Below are positions 7,712-14,692 of a stretch of DNA of 51,712 nucleotides, piece after piece; position 1 is the stretch's first letter, and the number at the start of each line of letters is the position of its first letter. Location: IMG/VR virus record IMGVR_UViG_3300030117_006596, positions 1-51,712 of that record. One strand, 5' to 3'. The translations under genes and the position numbers were made by a program. The notes beneath the pieces were generated by a model, which searched no databases, was not told the origin of the DNA, and saw only the letters and a list, made by a program, of their open reading frames with translations. The DNA comes from a virus.

Positions 7712-8372
7712 GTTATATTCTCATGAGTATGTAAACAATCTATACAAGGCGATTAGAAAACAAACTGATCATGATGTCTTGTGTTTTACTGATGATCCTA
7801 CAGGGATACATCCTGACATCTACACCTATGATATGCAACCAAGAGTCAGTGAAGGATGGTGGCCAACGTGGAGTAAGATAGAGATATTTGGTAGAGATGA
7901 ACTCTTGAAATATAAACGTAAGTTTTATTTTGATTTGGATCTCATCATACAAGGAGATCTCTCACCTGTTTTTGAGTCTATGTCGGATTGGGCAGCGATA
8001 AGAGCAACATGGAAGGGTATGAAATTTAGAATGAATCCAAATGAATCTATAATAAACACAAGTGTCATGACATGGTTAGATATTAGATGGATCTATGAGA
8101 AATGGGAATCTGATTGGAGAAATATTGTGAGAACATACAGGGGAACCGATCATTGGTATCACCTCAATGGATTGACTCCCACCACTCACCCAAAAATATT
8201 CTACTCATACCGTGAAGGATCTAAACCATCACACTACTGGGAAAATAATATGATACCATATCTACAGTATCAACCAGAGTACTCTGTGTGTTTATTTCAC
8301 CAGAAACCTGAGATACATGAACTAGATAAAGATAGCAAACTCTATCGAATTTGGAATGAAACAATTTCATAG
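7689..8372 (+). CDS. Glycosyltransferase-like protein (DxD motif)
   Basis: A protein of 227 residues if it starts at GTG 7689, which gives the N-terminus I-C-L-K-I-G-K-L-Y-S-H-E-Y-V, the first beta strand of nucleotide-sugar transferases of the GT-A fold. F-C/T-D-D and F-Y-F-D-L-D-L-I (a D-x-D metal site for the sugar nucleotide) follow, then N-T-S-V-M-T-W and an F-H-Q-K segment near the end. It probably transfers a sugar from a UDP- or GDP-sugar. An upstream in-frame ATG (7641) would lie deep inside the radical SAM gene and adds residues unlike the family, so I reject it. It overlaps the next gene by 17 nt. Confidence 0.78.
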   Translation: MICLKIGKLYSHEYVNNLYKAIRKQTDHDVLCFTDDPTGIHPDIYTYDMQPRVSEGWWPTWSKIEIFGRDELLKYKRKFYFDLDLIIQGDLSPVFESMSDWAAIRATWKGMKFRMNPNESIINTSVMTWLDIRWIYEKWESDWRNIVRTYRGTDHWYHLNGLTPTTHPKIFYSYREGSKPSHYWENNMIPYLQYQPEYSVCLFHQKPEIHELDKDSKLYRIWNETIS

Positions 8373-9261
8373 ATTTTATAGAGAAAACTTTGGAACTTAT
8401 ACTGAATCTGACAAACCAGTATTCAGAACTGTCAACGTGCATGCTCATAATGGATGCAACTTAGCATGCAAAGGATGTAATCATAATAGTAGTGTGCTCG
8501 CACCCGGAAGTGGTATCATGGTTGATCAAATGATTGATGATCTTGATAATATACTCCCAAGAATACACATATGGAGTCACATCAGTTTACTAGGAGGAGA
8601 ACCACTACTAGAACCAAGATGTCAAGAGATTCTTACCAAGATCGAAGAGTTGGTAGACTGTAAAGTAAAATTATTTTCCAACGCTCTTCTTCTTCATAAG
8701 AATCATGATTGGATTTTAGATCACATGAAAAGAGGAACGATACTAAGATTGAGTATGCATGTTAGTCCTGTTAGTAAGTTAGGTAAACAGAATTATAAAA
8801 ACGTAAAAGACTTTATTGAGTATGCAGAGGGTAAGGTAGATTTAGATTCAACTCTTGAGATAAGTGAACCATGGGATGAGAAATGGTTTGACATGCTCAA
8901 GTGGGAGGATAATAAGTTTCATCCTCACGAAAACAATGACCTAGAGAGTAGTTGGAGTCACTGCTCATGTCCTCAAATGCAGATATATAATGGGCATCTC
9001 TGGAAATGTGCTAGTATAGCTTATCTAAGAGAAACACTTGGATCTACACAGCAGTTAGATGATCCTGCATGGCAGAAGTATCTAAAGTATAAACCCACTC
9101 GTGCAGATGCTCCGATTGAGGACATCTACAAGATGGCAGACGGTCAAAACTATTCACATTCTATCTGTAACATGTGTCCTGCTAATCCTAAATGGTTCAG
9201 AGCATACAGACAATTGACAGGTGTGAAACAAGTCGTACCTCAAACCAAAATCGACTTTTAG
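8356..9261 (+). CDS. Second radical SAM enzyme
   Basis: A 301-residue radical SAM protein with C34-x3-C38-x2-C41 and G-G-E-P near residue 77. Later cysteines (H-C-S-C-P and W-K-C around 210-230, and I-C-N-M-C-P near 280) look like ligands of an auxiliary SPASM/twitch-type cluster. It is not a close copy of the enzyme at 6512-7711, since its extra cysteines are C-terminal. Radical SAM enzymes of this kind occur beside glycosyltransferases in capsule loci. Substrate unknown. The final codons K-I-D-F-stop lie within a 45-nt element repeated at 13957-14001. Confidence 0.85.
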   Translation: MKQFHRFYRENFGTYTESDKPVFRTVNVHAHNGCNLACKGCNHNSSVLAPGSGIMVDQMIDDLDNILPRIHIWSHISLLGGEPLLEPRCQEILTKIEELVDCKVKLFSNALLLHKNHDWILDHMKRGTILRLSMHVSPVSKLGKQNYKNVKDFIEYAEGKVDLDSTLEISEPWDEKWFDMLKWEDNKFHPHENNDLESSWSHCSCPQMQIYNGHLWKCASIAYLRETLGSTQQLDDPAWQKYLKYKPTRADAPIEDIYKMADGQNYSHSICNMCPANPKWFRAYRQLTGVKQVVPQTKIDF

Positions 9262-9290
9262 TTTACCAGATTCCGGAAAAAAAATCCCGG
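9246..9290 (+). repeat. Copy 1 of a 45-nt gene-end/terminator element
   Basis: The 19-mer CAAAATCGACTTTTAGTTT at 9246-9264 is repeated exactly at 13957-13975. Both copies are followed, at identical spacing, by CCGG, eight A residues, two variable bases and CCGG. Here the hairpin stem is reduced to 4 bp and no T tract follows, so termination is probably weak. The 19-mer includes the last four codons and stop of the second radical SAM gene. Confidence 0.85.
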
Positions 9291-9315
9291 CAAAATTTTA
9301 CCCCCTAGGTTTTTT

Positions 9316-10275
9316 ATGAGAGTATTAGTGACAGGTGGATGTGGATTCATAGGACACAGAGTTGTGCACCTGCTTGAGAAACAAGGACATGATGTTCTGA
9401 TTGTAGATAATCATACTACCTATGGGTCGATTGAATCTGATGAGTTAGTAGATCTTGTAAAGGAAAGGAAGAGATTTATAAAATCTAAGGTATTGACGAC
9501 AGATATTTGTGACTTCGTAGCATTATATAAAGCAATAGAATTTGATCCTGATGTGGTGGTGCATTTAGCATCATTCCCTAGACAAAAAAGTGTTGACATC
9601 AACCCTCAAGAGGGTGTCAAGACTATGATGGAAGGTCTCTTGAATGTCTTAGAGATATCTAAGAACAGAAGATTGATTTATATCTCATCATCTATGGTGT
9701 ATGGTGATATGGATGGTCCCGCTAGAGAAGATGATCCATGTAGTCCGAAGGGTCTGTATGCTATCATGAAATATACTGGTGAGAAGATGGTGAAAGATTA
9801 TGGTAGAAGATTTGGTATGGAGTATAATATTATAAGACCATCAGCAGTTTATGGTCCTCGTGATGTTGGTGATAGAGTGATTGCAAAATTCTTACTCAAT
9901 GTTAGGACAGGCAAACCACTCATAGTCAATGGTGTAGAAGAGAAACTAGATTTTAGTTTTGTAGATGACACTGCTAGTGGTATTTGTAGAGTTGTAAATA
10001 TTGGTTTACCAAATGAGACTTATAATATAACAAGGGGGCAGGCAAGAACAATTTATGATGCAGCATGCTGTGTGATAGATATGGTTGGTGATGGTGAGGT
10101 AATAGTTCAAGAAAAAGATGGCAAATTTCCTAGTAGAGATGCCCTATGCATCGATAAAGCAAGGGAACAACTCGAATACAATCCAACAACAAACTTAGAG
10201 GAGGGTCTACAAATTTATTATGATTGGTTCACAGAGTTCTACGATCACGTTCACTGGTTTACAGCGTCAGTATAA
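9316..10275 (+). CDS. NAD-dependent nucleotide-sugar epimerase/dehydratase
   Basis: A 319-residue extended short-chain dehydrogenase. The Rossmann motif T-G-G-C-G-F-I-G is at 6-13 and the catalytic set is S124-S126 with Y148-x3-K152. R-P-S-A-V-Y-G-P-R (around 177-185) is the usual nucleotide-sugar-binding region. It likely epimerises or dehydrates a UDP-, GDP- or dTDP-sugar, feeding the aminotransferase gene that overlaps its 3' end by 56 nt. No ribosome-binding site is obvious before ATG 9316; the leader is T- and C-rich. Confidence 0.88.
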   Translation: MRVLVTGGCGFIGHRVVHLLEKQGHDVLIVDNHTTYGSIESDELVDLVKERKRFIKSKVLTTDICDFVALYKAIEFDPDVVVHLASFPRQKSVDINPQEGVKTMMEGLLNVLEISKNRRLIYISSSMVYGDMDGPAREDDPCSPKGLYAIMKYTGEKMVKDYGRRFGMEYNIIRPSAVYGPRDVGDRVIAKFLLNVRTGKPLIVNGVEEKLDFSFVDDTASGICRVVNIGLPNETYNITRGQARTIYDAACCVIDMVGDGEVIVQEKDGKFPSRDALCIDKAREQLEYNPTTNLEEGLQIYYDWFTEFYDHVHWFTASV

Positions 10276-11197
10276 GTTTCTTCGAGATCAAATACTAGAA
10301 GCGACTGATCATGTTTATTCGACTGGTCAGCATATGTTGGGTCCAAATACAAGATACTTTGAGCAGTGGTTGACAAAGAAGAACAAGCAACCCTCACTCA
10401 CAGTAGATAATGGTACACAGGCATTAGAAATTGTAGCAGAGTGGTACAAGAAAACTTATGATGGCACTGTATATCTTCCTGCATTCTCATTCATTGCTAC
10501 AGACAATGCATTCAAGAGAGTGGGTTGTAAGATAAAGTATGTTGAGGTAGATGAATATGGATTGATGCAAGATGCACATGCAGAGGAGTGGACAGATCTT
10601 GTTGTATTGGTAGGACTATACGGAGCAGCACTCAAACCACAGAAAGGAATCATATGTGAAGATGGTGCACAGAATTGGACAGGTAATGGATTCAAAAGAA
10701 TCGGTGACATATGTACAATGTCATTCGACCCAATGAAAAACCTACCCAATTATGGGAATGGTGGTGCTATTTGCACATCTATACCTGAGTTGTATGAGTT
10801 TATAAAAAACTTCCGTCACCATCATCATCCAAAGTACACAGATGTAGCAACTAATTCAAAGATGAGTGAGTTAGATTGTGCATGCATGATGATCAAGGTA
10901 AAGTATTTGGAGGAGTGGGAAAGAAGGAGAAAAGAGATCGCTAAGTATTGGATGGAGAATTGTAAGCATAAGGTATTGATAAATGATTTGTACTCACATG
11001 CTGTACAGAAGTTTGTGATTCAACTTGATGATAGGGATGACTTTAGAGAGAAAGTATGTTATCCTACTAGAATCAACTATCCATACACACTAGCACCCAC
11101 AGAGAATGCAGTGAAGTTATCTAAGACAGTTGTATCGTTACCAATTTATCCTGAGTTGACAGATGCTGAAGTCGAGATTATCAATGACACCCTTTGA
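10220..11197 (+). CDS. DegT/DnrJ/EryC1-type sugar aminotransferase
   Basis: A 325-residue PLP enzyme of the DegT/DnrJ/EryC1/StrS family. D-N-G-T-Q-A-L (63-69) is the phosphate-binding region, E147-D148-x-A-Q is the PLP-stacking aspartate motif, and S-F-D-P-M-K (168-173) followed by G-N-G-G places the Schiff-base lysine at K173. It would convert a keto-sugar nucleotide made by the neighbouring epimerase into an amino sugar. The frame opens inside the epimerase gene with a 56-nt overlap; the family N-terminus (F-T-G-L-Q-R-Q-Y) supports a start close to 10220. A second in-frame start shortly downstream cannot be excluded. It overlaps gene 59 by 14 nt. Confidence 0.88.
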   Translation: MIGSQSSTITFTGLQRQYKFLRDQILEATDHVYSTGQHMLGPNTRYFEQWLTKKNKQPSLTVDNGTQALEIVAEWYKKTYDGTVYLPAFSFIATDNAFKRVGCKIKYVEVDEYGLMQDAHAEEWTDLVVLVGLYGAALKPQKGIICEDGAQNWTGNGFKRIGDICTMSFDPMKNLPNYGNGGAICTSIPELYEFIKNFRHHHHPKYTDVATNSKMSELDCACMMIKVKYLEEWERRRKEIAKYWMENCKHKVLINDLYSHAVQKFVIQLDDRDDFREKVCYPTRINYPYTLAPTENAVKLSKTVVSLPIYPELTDAEVEIINDTL

Positions 11198-11768
11198 CAC
11201 CTATAAAATATATCTTGCAATGAAGAGTCACTTCACCAGAGAGAAGTATGATTACTTTCAGTATGGTGGTAAGACTAATGCTAGTGTAGATTCATTTTAT
11301 AAAAGAAAGGACAGATATTTTTTCGAGAAAACATCAAGGAAGTATCCAGATGAGGAGGTCAAACAATTCTTTGTTGCTAATTTCGTAGAGTCAACTGATC
11401 CCCAAAGTCTTTGGATAGGGACGATCGCTAGGACAGGTGATGCAAACTACTCAGCATGGCAGAAGAGACAGCAGAGTTTATATTATAAGTTTACTCAAGA
11501 GATAGATGAATTATGTAAAGTTCCTTTTGCAGAGTGGTTCACAGGTAAAGGTCATCCACACATACTCAAGTGTCATCTAAGAGATGAGTTGAGTATTGAG
11601 AATATGATAATTTTAGATAAGGTCTTTGGATATAAGAAGAACTTTGATAAGACTTTGACTGACCCTGTATGGGAGAAAATTAGTATGAAAATGCATAAGT
11701 ATTCACCGTTTCTAAATATTGATATATTTAAATACAAAACTTACCTAAAGGAACAACTGTATGAGTAA
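11184..11768 (+). CDS. 59: gp59-like replicative helicase loader
   Basis: A 194-residue protein matching T4 gp59, which loads the gp41 helicase on gp32-covered forked DNA. The N-terminal run P-F-D-T-Y-K-I-Y-L-A-M-K-x-H-F and K-Y-D-Y-F-x-Y-G-G-K is characteristic, followed by Y-K-R-K-D-R-Y-F-F-E-K. T4 gp59 is 217 residues, so the size fits. I choose ATG 11184; an upstream ATG (11163) adds seven residues inside the aminotransferase gene. It lies two kilobases from gene 32, its functional partner. It overlaps the DUF1825-like gene by 8 nt. Confidence 0.88.
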   Translation: MTPFDTYKIYLAMKSHFTREKYDYFQYGGKTNASVDSFYKRKDRYFFEKTSRKYPDEEVKQFFVANFVESTDPQSLWIGTIARTGDANYSAWQKRQQSLYYKFTQEIDELCKVPFAEWFTGKGHPHILKCHLRDELSIENMIILDKVFGYKKNFDKTLTDPVWEKISMKMHKYSPFLNIDIFKYKTYLKEQLYE

Positions 11769-12090
11769 ATTCTTCAGATCACAGATCATTCAAGAAGAAA
11801 TGCAGGATATATTTGAGACACAGAAAGACCTTTATGCAGTCATCATGAAGTTTGCAACGATGACTGACGAAGAGAAGAAAGAACATATGCAAAAACTTAT
11901 ATCACTTATTGATAAACAAGAAGTTATGTGGACAAGGTTATCATTGTCAGATGACCCAGAAGCAAAACAAATGAAAGAAAAAATCCAGATGACTTCTGCT
12001 GCTATGGGATTCAAAGAAGTTAATATGAACACAATCTTCAATAATATGAGACAGACACTAGAGAATTTGTCTAGTAAATTACATACATAA
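11761..12090 (+). CDS. DUF1825-like cyanobacterial-type protein
   Basis: A 109-residue helical protein resembling DUF1825, a family of short proteins from cyanobacteria and their phages. It starts with F-F-R-S-Q-I-I-Q-E-E, has a central L-I-S-L-I-D-K-Q-E-V-M-W-T-R-L-x-L-S-D-D, and ends with a helix containing M-R-Q-T-L-E. Function unknown even in hosts. Its presence supports a cyanobacterial host. It starts within the end of gene 59 and is probably translated from the same mRNA. Confidence 0.75.
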   Translation: MSKFFRSQIIQEEMQDIFETQKDLYAVIMKFATMTDEEKKEHMQKLISLIDKQEVMWTRLSLSDDPEAKQMKEKIQMTSAAMGFKEVNMNTIFNNMRQTLENLSSKLHT

Positions 12091-12111
12091 TATTATATTA
12101 CTCATTAGTAT

Positions 12112-12411
12112 ATGTTATCAACAGCATACCGCCTTCGGTTGGAAGGCATTTGCAAGTCAATTGCAGCAGGAACAGAAGTTAGTATGGAAGATATGATATG
12201 GGCACAGAAATTGTCGAAAGCAAATACATCTGCTAGAGGTATGTTGAATACAGCAAGAAGAATGAGAACAAATCCTAACGATTCTTTTCTGAATAACTTG
12301 AATATAGGAGACCCCGATTCAAGTAATCACCGTAGGGGTTTCTATAAACCAGAAGATGTGGTAGACTGGTTTCATCAGGACAGACCTGACGATTGGAGGC
12401 AAAGAGACTAA
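12112..12411 (+). CDS. Conserved hypothetical protein upstream of gp32
   Basis: A 99-residue protein with a helical, Ala/Met-rich N-terminal half (M-L-S-T-A-Y-R-L-R-L-E, then W-A-Q-K-L-S-K-A-N) and a polar C-terminus ending in W-F-H-Q-D-R-P-D-D-W. No domain is recognised. It ends in a TAATG overlap with the membrane peptide gene. The position between gene 59 and gene 32 suggests a replication-related role, but that is inference from location only. Confidence 0.75.
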   Translation: MLSTAYRLRLEGICKSIAAGTEVSMEDMIWAQKLSKANTSARGMLNTARRMRTNPNDSFLNNLNIGDPDSSNHRRGFYKPEDVVDWFHQDRPDDWRQRD

Positions 12412-12551
12412 TGCTAGGTTTAATACTATTAATTTTATGTATTCCTTTTGTTGTGCTGACACTATTTTTTGGCACGAAAGGAGGATTTTATGATAGTGAT
12501 AACTATGATGGACATGGAACTGCTCACAAGGTTTTAGTTGATGATGATTAA
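12411..12551 (+). CDS. Small single-span membrane peptide
   Basis: A 46-residue peptide. Residues 2-22 (L-G-L-I-L-L-I-L-C-I-P-F-V-V-L-T-L-F-F) form one hydrophobic transmembrane segment, followed by a polar, acidic tail ending D-D-D. Start and upstream stop overlap (TAATG) and the frame overlaps the next small gene, as expected for translationally coupled genes. Function unknown; it could be an inner-membrane anchor or a small early inhibitor. Confidence 0.68.
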   Translation: MLGLILLILCIPFVVLTLFFGTKGGFYDSDNYDGHGTAHKVLVDDD

Positions 12552-12684
12552 TGATTTTTTAGACAACCTTGCTGCAGATCAGTATCAAAAAATGCATAAG
12601 GAAAAAACACCTGTAGAGAGACTACATGACGACATCAGGAAAGATCGGGAAATCAACAAAAAAGACTTGAACTTACCTAAATAG
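12544..12684 (+). CDS. Small charged hypothetical protein
   Basis: A 46-residue hydrophilic protein (starts M-I-N-D-F-L-D-N-L-A; ends D-L-N-L-P-K) just before gene 32. It overlaps the membrane peptide gene by 8 nt; ATG 12541, in frame, would add one Met. The predicted gene 32 promoter overlaps its 3' end. No homologue recognised; evidence is the tightly packed frame and typical phage codon use. Confidence 0.6.
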   Translation: MINDFLDNLAADQYQKMHKEKTPVERLHDDIRKDREINKKDLNLPK

Positions 12685-12695
12685 TATGTTACAAT
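12667..12695 (+). promoter_or_regulatory. Candidate sigma70-type promoter for gene 32
   Basis: TTGAAC (12667-12672), 17-nt spacer, TACAAT (12690-12695). This is a moderate match to the consensus and lies about 70 nt before gene 32, giving a leader from about 12702 to 12763. It overlaps the end of the upstream small gene. A separate promoter would allow high expression of the single-stranded DNA-binding protein. Confidence 0.5.
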
Positions 12696-12763
12696 AATCT
12701 TGTTGTATGCAAGGTGTTAATCCACCGATTTACTCAATCCGACGAATCCAACTAATCAAACTA

Positions 12764-13678
12764 ATGTCATTCGCAAATCTAAAGAAACAGTCACGACTAG
12801 GCAGTCTCACTTCTAAACTTACAAGTGAGATCGAAAAGATGAACAAAGGCACTACTAATGGTGCTGATGAGCGTCTTTGGAAACTAGAAGTTGACAAAGC
12901 AGGTAACGGTTATGCTGTAATCCGTTTTCTTCCTGCACCCGACGGGGAAGAACTTCCATGGGCAAAGGTATGGTCACATGCTTTTCAAGGTCCCGGAGGT
13001 TGGTACATTGAGAACAGCCTCACCACACTAGGTCAGAAAGATCCAGTGTCGGAGTACAATAGACTACTATGGAATAGTGGTAGTGATGACGATAAAGATC
13101 AAGCAAGAAAGCAGAAGAGAAAACTCTCATATATCTCAAACATATATGTTGTAAAGGATCCTGCTAATCCACAAAATGAAGGTAAAGTATTCTTATACAA
13201 GTTCGGTAAAAAGATCTTTGATAAGATAACTGCAGCAATGCAACCTGAGTTTGAAGATGAGGAAGCAATTGATCCATTTGATTTCTGGCAAGGTGCTAAC
13301 TTCAAGTTGAAGGCAAAGAACGTTGCCGGTTATAGAAACTACGATTCAAGTGAGTTCACAAAGACCGAAGCATTATTGGATGACGATGATGCATTAGAAA
13401 CCCTTTGGAAAGGAGAATTTTCATTGGAAGAATTCACAAAGGCAGATCAATTCAAGTCCTATCAGGATTTAGAAAAGAGAATGAATGCTGTATTGAATCC
13501 ATCTACTGCAAGAAAAGCACTCGATCCTGAAACTTTTGACGAGCAAGAGGAAGTTACCCTCAAGTCTCGTGAGCAAGTCAAGGAAGAGGCAAGTGTCGTA
13601 AAAGAACCAGTTGCTGTGGCAGCAGGTGAAGACACTGATGATGCCCTTTCATATTTCCAACGTCTAGCGGAGGAATAA
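12764..13678 (+). CDS. 32: gp32-like single-stranded DNA-binding protein
   Basis: A 304-residue homologue of T4 gp32. The N-terminal basic LAST-like region (K-K-Q-S-R near 6-10) mediates self-assembly in T4. The OB core is recognisable by Y-x-S-N-I-Y-V-V-K-D-P-A-N-P-Q-N-E-G-K-V and F-K-L-K-A-K-x-V-A-G-Y-R-N-Y-D-S. The acidic C-terminal tail ends D-D-A-L-S-Y-F-Q-R-L-A-E-E. Notably the protein has no cysteine, so the zinc site (His-Cys3) of T4 gp32 is missing. I prefer ATG 12764 over a 12707 ATG that adds 19 residues before the expected N-terminus. It covers ssDNA in replication, repair and recombination. Confidence 0.93.
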   Translation: MSFANLKKQSRLGSLTSKLTSEIEKMNKGTTNGADERLWKLEVDKAGNGYAVIRFLPAPDGEELPWAKVWSHAFQGPGGWYIENSLTTLGQKDPVSEYNRLLWNSGSDDDKDQARKQKRKLSYISNIYVVKDPANPQNEGKVFLYKFGKKIFDKITAAMQPEFEDEEAIDPFDFWQGANFKLKAKNVAGYRNYDSSEFTKTEALLDDDDALETLWKGEFSLEEFTKADQFKSYQDLEKRMNAVLNPSTARKALDPETFDEQEEVTLKSREQVKEEASVVKEPVAVAAGEDTDDALSYFQRLAEE

Positions 13679-13679
13679 T

Positions 13680-13955
13680 ATGGCAGGATCAGACCTACTT
13701 GCAGCAGCAAGTCTCAACCTCAATGAAGCATGGAACATGTCATGGGGTGAGGGTATTCAATTCCTAATCGTATTGATTATCCTATACTATGTCAAGAAAC
13801 GTATTGATTTGCACTTCGCAAGAAAGACTGCAAAGAATACTATCTACAAGGTCAAAATTGTAGAAGGTCATATCGACATTGATCATGGACACATAGAGTC
13901 CATAGACCACAACCATGTCGAGGGTGATGTCAATACACATGCGAAACAATGGTGA
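13680..13955 (+). CDS. Small membrane protein downstream of gp32
   Basis: A 91-residue protein with one hydrophobic segment (about 26-38, F-L-I-V-L-I-I-L-Y-Y-V) followed by basic K-K-R and a C-terminal half rich in His, Asp and Ile in a repeating I-D-x-x-H-G-H/N-H pattern. It starts 1 nt after gene 32. The His-rich tail could bind metal, but that is a guess. No family recognised. Confidence 0.7.
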   Translation: MAGSDLLAAASLNLNEAWNMSWGEGIQFLIVLIILYYVKKRIDLHFARKTAKNTIYKVKIVEGHIDIDHGHIESIDHNHVEGDVNTHAKQW

Positions 13956-13956
13956 G

Positions 13957-14001
13957 CAAAATCGACTTTTAGTTTCAAAAATACCGGAAAAAAAACTCCG
14001 G
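13957..14001 (+). repeat. Copy 2 of the 45-nt gene-end/terminator element
   Basis: This stretch shares the 19-mer and the CCGG-A8-NN-CCGG layout with 9246-9290. Here the 19-mer is not the end of an annotated gene: it reads K-I-D-F-stop only as the tail of an 8-codon frame starting at ATG 13949, which overlaps the previous stop. It looks like the leftover 3' end of a gene once located here. Confidence 0.8.
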
Positions 14002-14011
14002 TATTTTTTTT
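13977..14011. terminator. Strong bidirectional terminator
   Basis: A 12-bp perfect stem (13977-13988 with 13997-14008) closes an A-rich 8-nt loop. Eight T residues follow on the plus strand and A residues precede it, so it can stop both the gp32 operon from the left and the gp53 operon converging from the right (minus-strand CDS ends at 14024). Confidence 0.9.
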
Positions 14012-14023
14012 GTCTTAAGGTTT

Positions 14024-14692
14024 TTATCTAGGTGACAGTATTCTAAGATTGTCGCCTTTTTTAGTGCGATTATCGATATATTGTGAACTATTGGTATATC
14101 TCATTACCTCTTTCATATCCAAAAATACTTGTGTTAGATAATTCGTTCTAAGTAAATATATGGTTCTTTTGGCATCATTCTTATTGACTTCATATTGGTA
14201 ATTAGTAACTTCACCCACTACCTGAGTTCCTGATAGAGTTACATTACCTGTTGTGTTAAGATAACTGAATTCAAATGTAGAATCCACTTCTAAACCCTCA
14301 CTAAGAAGTAACGAACCATCTACAGGATGAGTTATCTTTTTGGTTTCATAATGATGCACTTTATCGAGTTGTTCTTGAGTGTATTTGTTATCCAAGTAAC
14401 GATTTAGATCTGAATCAGACATTGGCCATTCATCACGAATATTCAATATGTTGTTTGATAATAGAACCACCCAATCAAGGTTTGGATCTTTATATGCCTT
14501 GAATGCTACATTATCAGGTCTATCATCACCTTGTATTGCAAATTCTTCAAATGCCACTGCATCACGAAATATATCATCACGAATTTTTGCACGTTTGAAT
14601 AAATTTTTAGATTTTACAAAATCAGTACTAGAATTCCTGTTATCTGTAAAAGATGGTAGTAAAATATCGGGAAATTCGGTAAAGTATGCCAT
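14024..14692 (-). CDS. 53: Baseplate wedge subunit gp53
   Basis: A 222-residue protein resembling T4 gp53, the wedge component that joins neighbouring wedges when the hub and wedges assemble. Recognisable parts are the N-terminal Y-F-x-x-F-P-D, the F-x-x-Y-x-x-x-D-P-N-L-D-W-V-V-L-L-S-N-N segment and the W-P-M-S motif that follows. T4 gp53 is about 196 residues. It is the last gene of a four-gene minus-strand operon; its start overlaps the gp48 stop by 1 nt. Confidence 0.85.
   Translation of the reverse strand: MAYFTEFPDILLPSFTDNRNSSTDFVKSKNLFKRAKIRDDIFRDAVAFEEFAIQGDDRPDNVAFKAYKDPNLDWVVLLSNNILNIRDEWPMSDSDLNRYLDNKYTQEQLDKVHHYETKKITHPVDGSLLLSEGLEVDSTFEFSYLNTTGNVTLSGTQVVGEVTNYQYEVNKNDAKRTIYLLRTNYLTQVFLDMKEVMRYTNSSQYIDNRTKKGDNLRILSPR

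Noticed and set aside
12067-12096. TTGTCT-18-TATTAT before the 12112 gene
   Set aside because: The match is weak and the gene is well placed for read-through from gene 59; not better than chance in AT-rich DNA.
12707-12763. Extra 19 N-terminal residues for gp32
   Set aside because: The expected gp32 N-terminus with its basic assembly motif starts at ATG 12764; the upstream part looks like a leader.
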